Shown here: positions 7,628-16,626 of the stretch, piece after piece
Position numbering within the stretch: position 1 is the stretch's first letter
Layout: every line of letters starts with the position of its first letter
NCBI GenBank assembly: GCA_040182905.1
Contig: JARQWU010000195.1
Location: 1-20,028, forward strand
DNA: 20,028 nucleotides
Source of the DNA: Barthelona sp. PAP020
Taxonomy: Eukaryota; Metamonada: BaSk clade
Direction of reading: 5' to 3'
Position numbers and translations under genes: made by a program
The notes under the pieces: generated by a model
The model's input: only the letters and a program-made list of their open reading frames with translations
Databases searched by the model: none
Told to the model about the DNA's origin: nothing

Positions 7628-10258
7628 ATGCATCGTACTCCATCAACGAAAAACACATCTTATCGTGCGATGAGTTCATCCGATTATGGAACTCTACATT
7701 CAATAATTGCGCATCAGGATTTTCATGATTACAATCATCATGAGTTAAGATATTATGACAGTTTGAATTCAAGTTCTAGTTTTAGTTCATCTGGTGGATT
7801 TGCAAAGAAATCAAGTTCGTCCAGTGGTGGATTTTCGAAAAGTTCAGGTGGTTTTGGTAAATCCTCCAAAACCTCTGCATTTGGAAAAAAGGAAGATAAA
7901 GAAGAAAAGAAATCATCTTTATTTGGGAAGAAGGATGAAAAGAAAAGCTCTATTTTTTCAAAAAAAAAAGATGATGAGGAAAAGAAATCGTCCTTGTGGG
8001 GAAGTAAGGATTCAAAGGATTCCAAGCCTGCTGTACAACAACACATTGTACCCATTTCTCAACAACTTCAACTTGTCGTTCCAGGTGTTCCAGACATAAC
8101 TACAAACAAAACATTTTCAAACAGACCTAAAGGTCTATTCCAAGGAAAATCCGGAACATCTAGTCTTCAATTAAAGGTTCAACCCAAAGAGAAATCACCA
8201 ACTAAATCAATTGCTAAAACTGTGTCTCCAAAATTGATTAAATCACGATTAAATGTTGAGAAATTCAAAAATGTTGCTAAAATACCAACTTTAAATCAAA
8301 GAGCGTCTCTTTTTAAAACCGAGAAGCCTGTAAAACTTACAAGATCCGTTCTGGTTGATACACCCAGTTTTATGACATCTCACAGATCACGTAAAACTCT
8401 TAAAATTACCACTCAACCTCCAACTGACCATGTAATGACCCCAGGAAAGAGTACACTCACAAATGATTTTCTTACACCTTCGAGGGGCATTCGTAGTGAT
8501 ATTGGCACCACACCTGGTTGGGCAAATGCCACGCCTCAATATCCATTTGTTTCTGATACTCTCAACAACATTTCATTGCCCGAAACTACTGGTCAAACTG
8601 AAAGTCCAATGCCTATCCTTCCACCGGAAATGCCTATTTTTACAAAACAAGGATATTCAATTCAGCCTTCTTTGTCAGAACTTGAAAATATGAGCAGGAA
8701 GGAGCTTGAAAGCGTCAGAGGATTCACTATTGAAAACAGCTTTGGTTGCATCAAATGGATGAATTCAGTTGATTTGAATGGAGTCAATATTGATGAGGCA
8801 GTGAATATTTTTGATGCTGAAGTTGTTGTCTATGATAATGAGGCAACAAAGCCTCCTGTTGGACAAAAATTGAATGGTAGAGCTATTGTTACTCTTTATA
8901 ATATCTTTCCCAGTCCCGAAATGTCTGATAAGGAATTCGAAAATATGATTGTTGATATTACCGCAGAAATTGATGCCAAATTTATTAGTTATTCTGCAGA
9001 CGGAAAATGGTCGTTTGAAGTTGCTCATTTCTCTAAATATGGACTGAAACAAGTTCAATCCAGCAAACAAAGAACGTTTAATAAAAGAAGTCGCAAAAAT
9101 GCATGGGTTGAACTTCTGTCTGAAACTGACATTATCAAGGAGAAGGATTTGTATCTAGAATTATTGAGCAGTTGTCAGATGTGTAACAGCATTCATGGAT
9201 ACTACACCTCAGACTCATTGGGAAATATTGATGTGTTAGAATTTTCAAAATGTAAAAATTCTCATTTTCGCAAGAATATTGAACTTTTTAAGCTTCTATT
9301 CATAGAAAAAGGTACAAAAAAGCCATTAGCGAATGAATTTGATTTGATTCCTGAAGAATCGTTTGATGTTTGGATGGATTTGTACGTTAAATGGTTAAAA
9401 CCATTGTTGAACCAACAATATGACAAAGTGTTTGAATATTTCAAAAAAACTTTTGCTTCTGAACAAGCTGACTATTATTTAGAAGTTCTATGCAGCTTGG
9501 TTGTTTTGAACTTTGAAAAAGCCGCAAATCTATGTATCAAGAATAAAGATTACAATTTAGCTTTATTAGTAGGTCAGATAACAAGTGGGCTTTGTCGTCA
9601 AGGTATTGTTGAATGGTTAAAAGATGTAAACAACTTTGAATTTAGTCAAATGAATGTATTTAAGCAAAATATATATCTGTTACTGGCAGGCGATATTTCT
9701 TGTTTGTATCATTTTCCTTTTGTCTTTCAATTTGCCGGAATAATGACGTTCTATTCAGAGCCTGGCTCAACAATGACCACATTTTTAGCAGATTTTGATG
9801 ATTTGATCAAGCAAAATTACTTAGCTACTCCAAAAAATAGTTTAGAAGAACATTTCATCAGATTATATGTTGATCCCAATTATTCTTTTACTGTGTCAAG
9901 TCATGTGCATAAAATGACTGCTTTGGAAACGTTCATCATTTTGGAGTTGTTAAAAAGATGTGGTTATTCTTTCGTTGAGGAAACTTATGACAAAACAGGC
10001 TTTGAAGCATTGATTGAGTTGCATTCTCAAGGAAAAAATTATAAATCCATTTTGTCTTTAGTTAACAAGGAAGTGCAGGAATATTTCTTGAGAATCTCTG
10101 GCTCAAAAGGATTTGAATCATTTGAACCAAGGGAAATAGAACCAAAATTTTCCTCTTCAAACGAATTTGACAATGTGTTTTCTTATTTGTTACAACAGGA
10201 TTCTAATTCCACTCAATATTGGAACAAAGCATTTAGTCAATTGTTATCTACAATTTAG
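7628..10258 (+). CDS. NUP98: NUP98-NUP96 self-cleaving nucleoporin precursor
   Basis: This is a precursor of two nuclear-pore proteins: a mobile FG nucleoporin (NUP98) and a Y-complex scaffold subunit (NUP96). From the ATG at 7628 it has 876 residues; the in-frame codons upstream start only with GTG, and an internal Met at 7670 is an alternative start. Residues about 21-46 (ending HHELRYYDSL) resemble the GLEBS motif that binds RAE1/Gle2. Residues about 48-135 form a short Ser/Lys-rich stretch with only three FG dipeptides plus GGF, SIF and SLWG. A Lys/Pro/Thr-rich linker follows. The autoproteolytic domain spans about 350-474, with FTIENSFGCIKW and the cleavage motif HF/SKYG (His467, Phe468, Ser469). 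Residues 469-876 are the NUP96 part, with an ACE1-type helical core (ANLCIKNKDYNLALLV). Both the FG part and NUP96 are short for the family. It ends in TAG. Confidence 0.93.
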   Translation: MHRTPSTKNTSYRAMSSSDYGTLHSIIAHQDFHDYNHHELRYYDSLNSSSSFSSSGGFAKKSSSSSGGFSKSSGGFGKSSKTSAFGKKEDKEEKKSSLFGKKDEKKSSIFSKKKDDEEKKSSLWGSKDSKDSKPAVQQHIVPISQQLQLVVPGVPDITTNKTFSNRPKGLFQGKSGTSSLQLKVQPKEKSPTKSIAKTVSPKLIKSRLNVEKFKNVAKIPTLNQRASLFKTEKPVKLTRSVLVDTPSFMTSHRSRKTLKITTQPPTDHVMTPGKSTLTNDFLTPSRGIRSDIGTTPGWANATPQYPFVSDTLNNISLPETTGQTESPMPILPPEMPIFTKQGYSIQPSLSELENMSRKELESVRGFTIENSFGCIKWMNSVDLNGVNIDEAVNIFDAEVVVYDNEATKPPVGQKLNGRAIVTLYNIFPSPEMSDKEFENMIVDITAEIDAKFISYSADGKWSFEVAHFSKYGLKQVQSSKQRTFNKRSRKNAWVELLSETDIIKEKDLYLELLSSCQMCNSIHGYYTSDSLGNIDVLEFSKCKNSHFRKNIELFKLLFIEKGTKKPLANEFDLIPEESFDVWMDLYVKWLKPLLNQQYDKVFEYFKKTFASEQADYYLEVLCSLVVLNFEKAANLCIKNKDYNLALLVGQITSGLCRQGIVEWLKDVNNFEFSQMNVFKQNIYLLLAGDISCLYHFPFVFQFAGIMTFYSEPGSTMTTFLADFDDLIKQNYLATPKNSLEEHFIRLYVDPNYSFTVSSHVHKMTALETFIILELLKRCGYSFVEETYDKTGFEALIELHSQGKNYKSILSLVNKEVQEYFLRISGSKGFESFEPREIEPKFSSSNEFDNVFSYLLQQDSNSTQYWNKAFSQLLSTI

Positions 10259-10604
10259 AATATAAATACAAACAAATGTGTTTTCACTTTTTTTTCATTG
10301 TTTCATTGATTGTTTCTTTTCATATGAAAATTTTCTTCAAACGATTATTTATTTTTGTTTTTATTTTTAAATATAAGGGAAAACCATTGGCTTTTCAATC
10401 AAAACAATAAATTATTTTAAAGACGTTATTTATTTTTATTAAAAAATTTCAATGGCTGCCAATTAGTTAATAATAAAATAATCTAGTGCAAATTCAGAGG
10501 GCATTCACAAAAAAAAATTTGTGTAATGGAAGGGGTGGAGAAACGACAATTTTTTTTTTGTTGATTATTCGTTTGTATTTATCGTTTGAATAATATTTAT
10601 TTGA
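10259..10604. other. 346-base intergenic stretch with one hairpin
   Basis: This spacer lies between two plus-strand genes. It is extremely AT-rich, with several AATAAA-like strings that could serve 3'-end formation of NUP98. At 10502-10528, CATTCACAAA and TTTGTGTAATG can pair as a stem of about ten base pairs with one bulge around an A-rich loop. I see no RNA gene. Confidence 0.5.
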
Positions 10605-12473
10605 ATGTTCTCTTCGAAATATCAAGGAGGACCATATTTTACTTTATTATCTTTGAAAGGTGGGAATTCTACTAAATTATGGGGTGAAAAAGGGACCATT
10701 ATCAAAAGATATGACAAAATATTGAAAGGTTCATGTCTTGACTTAAATCGAAACTCCACACTTTCTTTGCCGAAAGACAAAAATCTTAAATGTGGGTTGA
10801 CACAGCCATTTCTTTTAATTCAATTATTTTTTCCAATCGGAAGTATATTAAGGTTTGAATTAACATTAGGACATTTGACAAATAATCAGCAATATCGATT
10901 ATTCTTCAGTACTTCTTTTAAGAATTTTGAAATTACATCTCTTCATTCAAAGATTCCTTTACAAACCACTTGTATAATTCCTGGGCGTTGGAATTCTTTA
11001 ATAATAGATTTATCTGCATTTAGTCAAGCTTTAACACATGAAACATTCCATACTTTAGAAACTATATCAATTACTGGTAATTGCAAGATACGTCTAATCA
11101 CAACCTTGAGAGATTCACCAGAACAATCGGCAGATATTTTGTCAACTGCACCATTTTCTTTTCGTCAAGGAGTTGATTGTGAATGGAGTTATTTGAGGCC
11201 AACAAATGAAGTTTCAAATTTGCTTTCAACCCCTCAAAATAAAAGAGATGAAATGAAGCAAGAAAAGAAATCTTCAGATGTTGGAAGCTATAGAAGTTCA
11301 AGATACCCCACAACCCATCCTTCTTCAGCTTCAGTATCTTCAAGAAAGAACTCATATTTATCTTCTGATGATAGAGTTTCTAGTCGAGATTCAACTAGAT
11401 CCGCACCTGTGTCAAGATCGTTATCTAGAATGCAATCAAGAAATAATAACAACTCTGCAAGATTGACATCTTTGAATCGTCCTATAAAAGCAGGTAAAAT
11501 GCAAAGGAAATTAGAGAATGTTGAGAAGGATGATAATGAACGAGATCTTTTTGTTTTTGGAAAGCAAGCATCTTTTCAAAAAAGCGGTGAAAATGAAAAT
11601 AAAATTTCTACTCCATTATTATCACACAAAAATCCAAATTTATTCACAAATGTTGATAATAAAAAGGAACGTGAAAATGAAAATATGATATACCAAAGAC
11701 CACCCACACCTACAAGATCAATTGCTCCAAAGGTTGATGAAAATAATAAAAAAAGAGTGACAACTCCAAGATATCAAGATCATTTTGATCAATTAGGGAC
11801 CGAAAGACCAGAAACAGCCTCTAAAATGAAAGTTTCACTGAATAATTATTCTTTATCTTCTCAGCATTTATCTCAAAGTGATATCAATAACAACGTCATT
11901 AGTCCAGGCTTAAAATCTGGTCATCGAATTATTACGGGATCACAATCAAACTTTGCTGACTTTGCGATCAATAATTTGAGAGAAAACACCATTACTTTGA
12001 CAGGTTTTCAAACAGCTCATAACACTGCCACATCTCACAATCCTCATAATGTTTCCCATTATTCAGCAGATTCCGACTTTGCTAAACCACCTATCGATCC
12101 TTTAAGCAATTTTTTGAATTCTGATTTTCAAAATAAACCCAGTGAAACTGAAACAGAACCTAAAATTTTATCCTTAAAAAGACAATCAGCATTAGATTCT
12201 GATTCTGACAATGACATCAATGATGAAATGATTATTGACAAATTTGATGATATCCAAGATAATTTTGGTTATTCCAAAAATAAAAAGGGGGTTGATGTGG
12301 AGAACATGAGTTTAGATAACATTGGAGCTTGGAACAATGATTCCAATTCTGATTTTTTTGAGAATTTACCACAAAAACAATTTTCTCCAAAAAAAGAAGT
12401 TGAATTATTGTTTGATCCTACATCGAGGCGTTATTTTGACCCTAAAACAGGACAATATTATGAAACTGTTTAA
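10605..12473 (+). CDS. CFA20-domain protein, CFAP20DC-like
   Basis: The protein has 622 residues. Residues 1-185 match the CFA20/DUF667 domain: MFSSKYQGGPYF at the start, LPKDK and TQPFLLIQLFFPIG in the middle, LHSKIPLQ, then ITGNCKIRLITTLRDS. CFA20 proteins bind axonemal microtubules, CFAP20 being an inner-junction protein of ciliary doublets. The long tail makes this closer to CFAP20DC than to the 190-residue CFAP20. The tail (186-600) is low-complexity, rich in Ser, Asn, Arg and Asp, and probably disordered. The last 24 residues (ELLFDPTSRRYFDPKTGQYY then ETV) form a compact OCRE-like aromatic motif. Its presence implies that the organism builds cilia or flagella at some stage. The start is fixed by the conserved N-terminus. 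Stop is TAA. Confidence 0.88.
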   Translation: MFSSKYQGGPYFTLLSLKGGNSTKLWGEKGTIIKRYDKILKGSCLDLNRNSTLSLPKDKNLKCGLTQPFLLIQLFFPIGSILRFELTLGHLTNNQQYRLFFSTSFKNFEITSLHSKIPLQTTCIIPGRWNSLIIDLSAFSQALTHETFHTLETISITGNCKIRLITTLRDSPEQSADILSTAPFSFRQGVDCEWSYLRPTNEVSNLLSTPQNKRDEMKQEKKSSDVGSYRSSRYPTTHPSSASVSSRKNSYLSSDDRVSSRDSTRSAPVSRSLSRMQSRNNNNSARLTSLNRPIKAGKMQRKLENVEKDDNERDLFVFGKQASFQKSGENENKISTPLLSHKNPNLFTNVDNKKERENENMIYQRPPTPTRSIAPKVDENNKKRVTTPRYQDHFDQLGTERPETASKMKVSLNNYSLSSQHLSQSDINNNVISPGLKSGHRIITGSQSNFADFAINNLRENTITLTGFQTAHNTATSHNPHNVSHYSADSDFAKPPIDPLSNFLNSDFQNKPSETETEPKILSLKRQSALDSDSDNDINDEMIIDKFDDIQDNFGYSKNKKGVDVENMSLDNIGAWNNDSNSDFFENLPQKQFSPKKEVELLFDPTSRRYFDPKTGQYYETV

Positions 12474-12588
12474 CTTTTTTAAATGATTAATTTAGAAAAA
12501 CATTCGTAAATAGTTAGTATTTGTTATTTATTATTAATAATTAGTATTATCATTGTGTTATTACTATTAAAATATTTAGATATAGTTG

Positions 12589-12819
12589 ATGATTCTGCTT
12601 ATTTCTTTTATCTTTCTTCTAATACTGATTGTCGCCATTATATTATGGAAAGCTAACTTTAGTATTTCTTCTGACACCCCAATACAACATTTACAACCTT
12701 TAAAGTACAAAGAAAAAGAGGAATTTGTTCATTTTGGTAAAGAATTGCAACCAATAGAAGAAGAAAATTTGGCAACAACCTCACCAAAGATTATTTTAAA
12801 ACAACCATCTTCTCCTTAA
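12589..12819 (+). CDS. Small single-pass membrane protein, unknown
   Basis: This frame gives 76 residues from the ATG at 12589; the codon before it is TTG. Residues 1-20 are almost purely hydrophobic (MILLISFIFLLILIVAIILW), forming a signal anchor or N-terminal membrane helix. A polar, Glu/Lys/Pro-rich tail of about 55 residues follows. The division into one clean hydrophobic segment and a charged tail is unlikely in random AT-rich DNA, so I believe it is a gene. No family is recognised. It lies 115 bp after the CFA20-domain gene on the same strand and ends 52 bp from the convergent V-ATPase E gene. It could be a tail of the upstream transcript rather than a gene of its own. Confidence 0.55.
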   Translation: MILLISFIFLLILIVAIILWKANFSISSDTPIQHLQPLKYKEKEEFVHFGKELQPIEEENLATTSPKIILKQPSSP

Positions 12820-12871
12820 TCAAAAATGTGAGTTAAAAAATTTGATAGAAACAAAAAACAAGACAACTAAT

Positions 12872-13534
12872 TTACAAATCATTCAAACCTTTATAAAGTT
12901 CTGCAACTAATTGTGGTTGAATTTTTTTGATTGTTGAAAGGAGTTTTTCATTTAACGTGTTGTTGAAACTAATTTTGCGATCCGAACAAAAAATAATCAC
13001 ACCCCCGTAAGCTTGACGATCTAAGTGTTCATTTTCAATGACTTTGCATGTTTCTAATTCAATTTCAGTGATTTCAAAATATTTTTCCTTTAAACGTGAA
13101 ATAAACTCATCATTAAAAACACTCACATCTTCTTTGGTCATTAACAGTTCAAATCTATTTTCTAAAAGCGCAACCATTCCTTCTAAAATAAAGTTGAATA
13201 ATATTTCTTCTTTTTTGTCATTGTAGGAGAAAATCATATCATCGTGAACTTTTTTTAACATTTCATCGAGAGCTTCTTGTTTAGCCTTTAAATAAACAAG
13301 ATTGGAATTAATTTTTAAATTAGACTTCAAAATACGTTCTTGATTTGATAAATCTTTCAATTTTTTGTCATAATATTCATCAATTGCCGTTTTTTCCTTT
13401 CCAATTTGCGTTTGTTTTAATTTTTCGGCCTCTTTTTTTGAAGTGAACTTGATTTCATTTGCTTGTTCATAAGCTTCTGCATCAATAAATTGAACCATTC
13501 GATGAATGGTTTGTTCAGCCCCTGAATAATTCAT
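12872..13534 (-). CDS. V-type proton ATPase subunit E
   Basis: The protein has 220 residues, close to the roughly 226 of the family. Subunit E forms a peripheral stalk with subunit G, linking the V1 ATPase head to the V0 membrane ring that acidifies vacuoles and endosomes. The N-terminal half is a charged helix (IHRMVQFIDAEAYEQANEI, then KKEAEKLKQTQIGKEK), as in the stalk coiled coil. The C-terminal half has the globular domain, with YGGVIIFCSDRKISFNNTL matching the family's GG(V/L)xxxxxDGxIxxxNTL motif. ATG is preceded by TTTTTCACATCC. The stop is TAA followed by A. It is divergent from the glutamate-cysteine ligase gene. Confidence 0.93.
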   Translation of the reverse strand: MNYSGAEQTIHRMVQFIDAEAYEQANEIKFTSKKEAEKLKQTQIGKEKTAIDEYYDKKLKDLSNQERILKSNLKINSNLVYLKAKQEALDEMLKKVHDDMIFSYNDKKEEILFNFILEGMVALLENRFELLMTKEDVSVFNDEFISRLKEKYFEITEIELETCKVIENEHLDRQAYGGVIIFCSDRKISFNNTLNEKLLSTIKKIQPQLVAELYKGLNDL

Positions 13535-13751
13535 GGATGTGAAAAATTAAAATGTGGGAAAAAAATATTTTCTTTAAATAAATATCTTATGAAATTTCAA
13601 TGAAATAACTTTTTTATGTGTTCAAAAGACATGTGGGAGGTGAAGTAAAAAAAAAAAAAATGATAATCATTGGGAACAATATTAAAAAAGAGAAGCGATA
13701 ATCTCCCAATCAAGACAATGCCTTTCTTTTCCTCCCTTTAGTTTTTCAAAC
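13535..13751. promoter_or_regulatory. Divergent promoter region, V-ATPase E and glutamate-cysteine ligase
   Basis: 217 bases separate the two start codons. The spacer contains a run of A around 13648-13660 and a pyrimidine-rich leader (CCTTTCTTTTCCTCCCTTTAG region, 13720-13741) before the ligase ATG. TCACA lies a few bases upstream of the V-ATPase ATG and matches the parabasalid initiator pattern TCAYW, but other genes in the window do not share it. No named element is supported. Confidence 0.45.
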
Positions 13752-15923
13752 ATGGTATTGGTCGTTGAAGGAACTCCATTAAGTTGGAATGAAACAAAGA
13801 AACAAGCGAATTTCATTCAGCAACAAGCAAAAGTTCAATTTTTACAAACTTTGAAGCTCTCTTGTGATAGAAATCATGATCCTTTATTATTTGGTGACGA
13901 AATTGAGTATATTTTAATACATTTTGATGAAGAAAATAATCAAGTTAAATTAGATTTGGATGCTGCTGAATTGATCAAGATTTTATCGAATATTGTTACT
14001 TCTCGTGTTGATTGGGGCCCTGAATATGGTAGTTTTATGATCGAAACGAATCCTAAAGTTCCATATGGTTTCATTTTGGATGATTTATTAGCTATTGAAT
14101 TTAACATGACATTGAGGAGGAAAATATTATTGAAATATTTGCAAAAAGGTAGTTTTCCGTTTACTTTAAGTGTATATCCAAGACTGGGTTGTGGTGATGA
14201 TTGTTTTACAAATTTTGATTATGACGCATCTTTCAACCAAATTAGTCAGTCAAGTTATGTATCTGATTATTTGATTCATCCTGTTTCTAGATTTGCGACA
14301 CTTACCAAAAATATTCGTGAAAAACGAGGAAAAAAGGTAGAAATCAAAAGATATACGCCTGATAATAAAGAAGTAGTTGGTGATGCAATGGTATTTGGGA
14401 TGGGATGTGCTGGATTACAAGTGACTTTTCAATGTTTCAATTTGGAGGACGCATTGATAGTTAATGATAATTTAACATCTATCTGTGCTCCATTTATGGC
14501 TCTAAGTGCAGCTTCACCTTGGTTTAAAGGATATTTAGTGAATACAGACACAAGACATGATAATATTTCCATGGCAGTTGACGACCGATCTGATGATGAA
14601 GATTTTGGATTTTCAAGATATGGACCAAACCAATCGTACATAAGTTGTATGCATTTTAATGATGTAAATATTCCTTTGAACAAACAAATATATGAAGAAT
14701 TGTTGGAAGAAAACGTTTCTGAACCATTAGCCAGACATATAGCACATATATTGCATCGTAAACCCTTAGTTTTGTATGATAGTGATCTAGATGTTTCAAA
14801 AGCGGGACCTTTTCATTATTATAACACCATGGCGTCTATTTCATGGACTGGTGTTCGTTTTAAACCTTCAATGAACAATAATGGATGTCTTGTTGAGTTC
14901 CGTCCTTTAGAGCTACAGATAACAGATTTTGAAAATACCAGTTTTATTATTTTTGTCAATCTATTGATAAGAACTCTGTTGTTATTTGATTTGGATTTGA
15001 AAATTCCAATATCTTTGACTTTAATCAATTATGAAAGGGCCCAAAAGATGAATGCTATTGTTGAAGAGAAATTTTGGTTTCCTTGTGATATATTATCCAA
15101 TGAAATTTGTGTATCATGTAAAAACAAACATTCTTTAATATTTGATGGTTACACAGTTCCCAATGATGTAGTCAAGTCAGTTCAAGAATTATCGGAGGAT
15201 TTTGACGTGGATGAAATGAATTCGGATATTAAGGAAATCCCACAGATAAAGATATGTGGCTGTGGTAGCAGATGTAAGAGAAAAGATAAGAAATGCAAGA
15301 AAACATGTTCAACCACAGAAAACCTTATTGTTGAACCTTTGAATATTGCCAATAGTGAAGTCATAACTAACGGATGTGATATGGATGAATGTGAGTATTA
15401 TCATGAGCTGATAAGTCAAACTGACGAGTTTGTTACTGTTGAAGATTACTTAACTCCATCACCTATACCACGATTATTGAAATCACCAGCTAGGGCTAAT
15501 AATATTTGTATTGTTCAAACTAATATTGATGAATTGAGACAATTGGAAGAAGTTCCTGAAAGTTTGGAATTCAAAGAATTTAATGGTAGAAAGTTTATTG
15601 AATTATCAGTAAATGAGATTTTTAATGGTAATGAATATTCATATGGATTGATAGAGTTAGTTTCTCATTTCTTAACTTTACTGAAACCTGAAAATTCATT
15701 AAAATTGAAAATTTCACAATATTTGAGACTTTTATCATTGAGAGCCAGAGGAGACATAATGACAAATGCCCAATTTATGAGAAAATTGGTAATGGAACAC
15801 AAAGAATATCAAAATGATTATGTTATTGGTCCAAATATTGCATTTGATGTTTTGAAAGAATTAAGAGATATTGCTTGTGGGAAATTGCCAGCTAAAGACT
15901 TATTCAGAGGTGTTGTTTTGTGA
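13752..15923 (+). CDS. Glutamate-cysteine ligase (gamma-glutamylcysteine synthetase), eukaryotic type
   Basis: This enzyme catalyses the first, usually rate-limiting step of glutathione synthesis: ATP-dependent joining of glutamate and cysteine in the cytosol. It has 723 residues against about 640 in animals. Family motifs are in order: GTPLSWNETK at the start, GDEIEY (48-53, metal/ATP site), PEYGSFMIE (90-98), PRLGCGDD, FATLTKNIREKRG, FGMGCAGLQVTFQ, ALSAASPWFKGY, and VEFRPLELQITDFEN (from about 381). The conserved C-terminal part resumes at FIELSVNEIFNG near 614 and ends with RGDIMTNAQFMRK. The extra length is an insertion at about 450-610 with Cys453/456 and a basic cysteine-rich stretch, Cys 502, 504, 508, 515 and 519, which I do not know from the family. 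No glutathione synthetase or modifier subunit lies nearby. Stop is TGA. Confidence 0.94.
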   Translation: MVLVVEGTPLSWNETKKQANFIQQQAKVQFLQTLKLSCDRNHDPLLFGDEIEYILIHFDEENNQVKLDLDAAELIKILSNIVTSRVDWGPEYGSFMIETNPKVPYGFILDDLLAIEFNMTLRRKILLKYLQKGSFPFTLSVYPRLGCGDDCFTNFDYDASFNQISQSSYVSDYLIHPVSRFATLTKNIREKRGKKVEIKRYTPDNKEVVGDAMVFGMGCAGLQVTFQCFNLEDALIVNDNLTSICAPFMALSAASPWFKGYLVNTDTRHDNISMAVDDRSDDEDFGFSRYGPNQSYISCMHFNDVNIPLNKQIYEELLEENVSEPLARHIAHILHRKPLVLYDSDLDVSKAGPFHYYNTMASISWTGVRFKPSMNNNGCLVEFRPLELQITDFENTSFIIFVNLLIRTLLLFDLDLKIPISLTLINYERAQKMNAIVEEKFWFPCDILSNEICVSCKNKHSLIFDGYTVPNDVVKSVQELSEDFDVDEMNSDIKEIPQIKICGCGSRCKRKDKKCKKTCSTTENLIVEPLNIANSEVITNGCDMDECEYYHELISQTDEFVTVEDYLTPSPIPRLLKSPARANNICIVQTNIDELRQLEEVPESLEFKEFNGRKFIELSVNEIFNGNEYSYGLIELVSHFLTLLKPENSLKLKISQYLRLLSLRARGDIMTNAQFMRKLVMEHKEYQNDYVIGPNIAFDVLKELRDIACGKLPAKDLFRGVVL

Positions 15924-16188
15924 CCTTTTGATACTTTCTCCATAATATTTCTAAAATTTTCAAAATATTTTTGTAATTGATAATTGTTAATGCCACATAA
16001 TTTTATCACCCATTTTTTTTGTCTTAAATAAAAAAAAAACATAAAGTTTTTATATTTCAACCTTTTTTTTTCGATTTGTTGTTTTGTTCTGATGTTCTTT
16101 ATCAGCCTATTTTGTCAAATATCACATATTTGGAATAAATTTATATAGTGATCATAATTATTACATGTTACGCCCTTATTCTTTGCCA

Positions 16189-16626
16189 TTAATCAATAAA
16201 ATGATACCTTAAATTCTGGTTGATTCTTATTTCACCATCATTTCTATTTGTATCTCCCATTTGATTATTCTTTTTGATCATTTCAATAATTTCTTGACGA
16301 CATTCCGGACAACAACATCTATTATTATTGTTTAATTCTTGTTCAAACCAAGGCTTAATACAATCAGCATGAAAATGATGTAAACATGGTAATATTATTA
16401 TTTCTTCTCCAACTTTTGTTTCAGATAAACAAATACTACATTGAAACTTTTGTTTTTCAGTAGCCTTGACATGAACTAACGAATTTATTATTGATTCAAT
16501 CATTACTTGGTGTTCTTGAACAGATATTGAAGAAAGAAATTCTTCTTCATCATTTAATTGCACAGGTGCAATAACCCTTCTTAAACTGATGTGTATAATC
16601 CCAAAAGGTGTAAAAAAGTATGGCAT
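16189..16626 (-). CDS. RING-H2 finger protein, probable E3 ubiquitin ligase
   Basis: The protein has 145 residues from the ATG at 16626. A complete RING-H2 finger spans 63-109: Cys63-x2-Cys66-x14-Cys81-x-His83-x2-His86-x2-Cys89-x16-Cys106-x2-Cys109. Ile67-like and Trp93 positions (SICL, KPWF) are typical of E2-binding RINGs. Such proteins usually transfer ubiquitin with an E2 enzyme; the substrate cannot be inferred. An Asn-rich insertion (NNNN) lengthens the last loop. No membrane segment is evident. The same frame is open for 39 codons upstream of this ATG (to a TGA at 16747-16749), reading a basic, Asn/Arg-rich sequence, so the true start may lie upstream through an intron or an unresolved base. 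Other codons in the frame look coherent. Confidence 0.82.
   Translation of the reverse strand: MPYFFTPFGIIHISLRRVIAPVQLNDEEEFLSSISVQEHQVMIESIINSLVHVKATEKQKFQCSICLSETKVGEEIIILPCLHHFHADCIKPWFEQELNNNNRCCCPECRQEIIEMIKKNNQMGDTNRNDGEIRINQNLRYHFID

Noticed and set aside
13520-13550. Parabasalid initiator TCAYW as proof of lineage
   Set aside because: TCACA occurs just upstream of the V-ATPase E start, but no consistent match is found upstream of the other genes, so it does not identify the organism.
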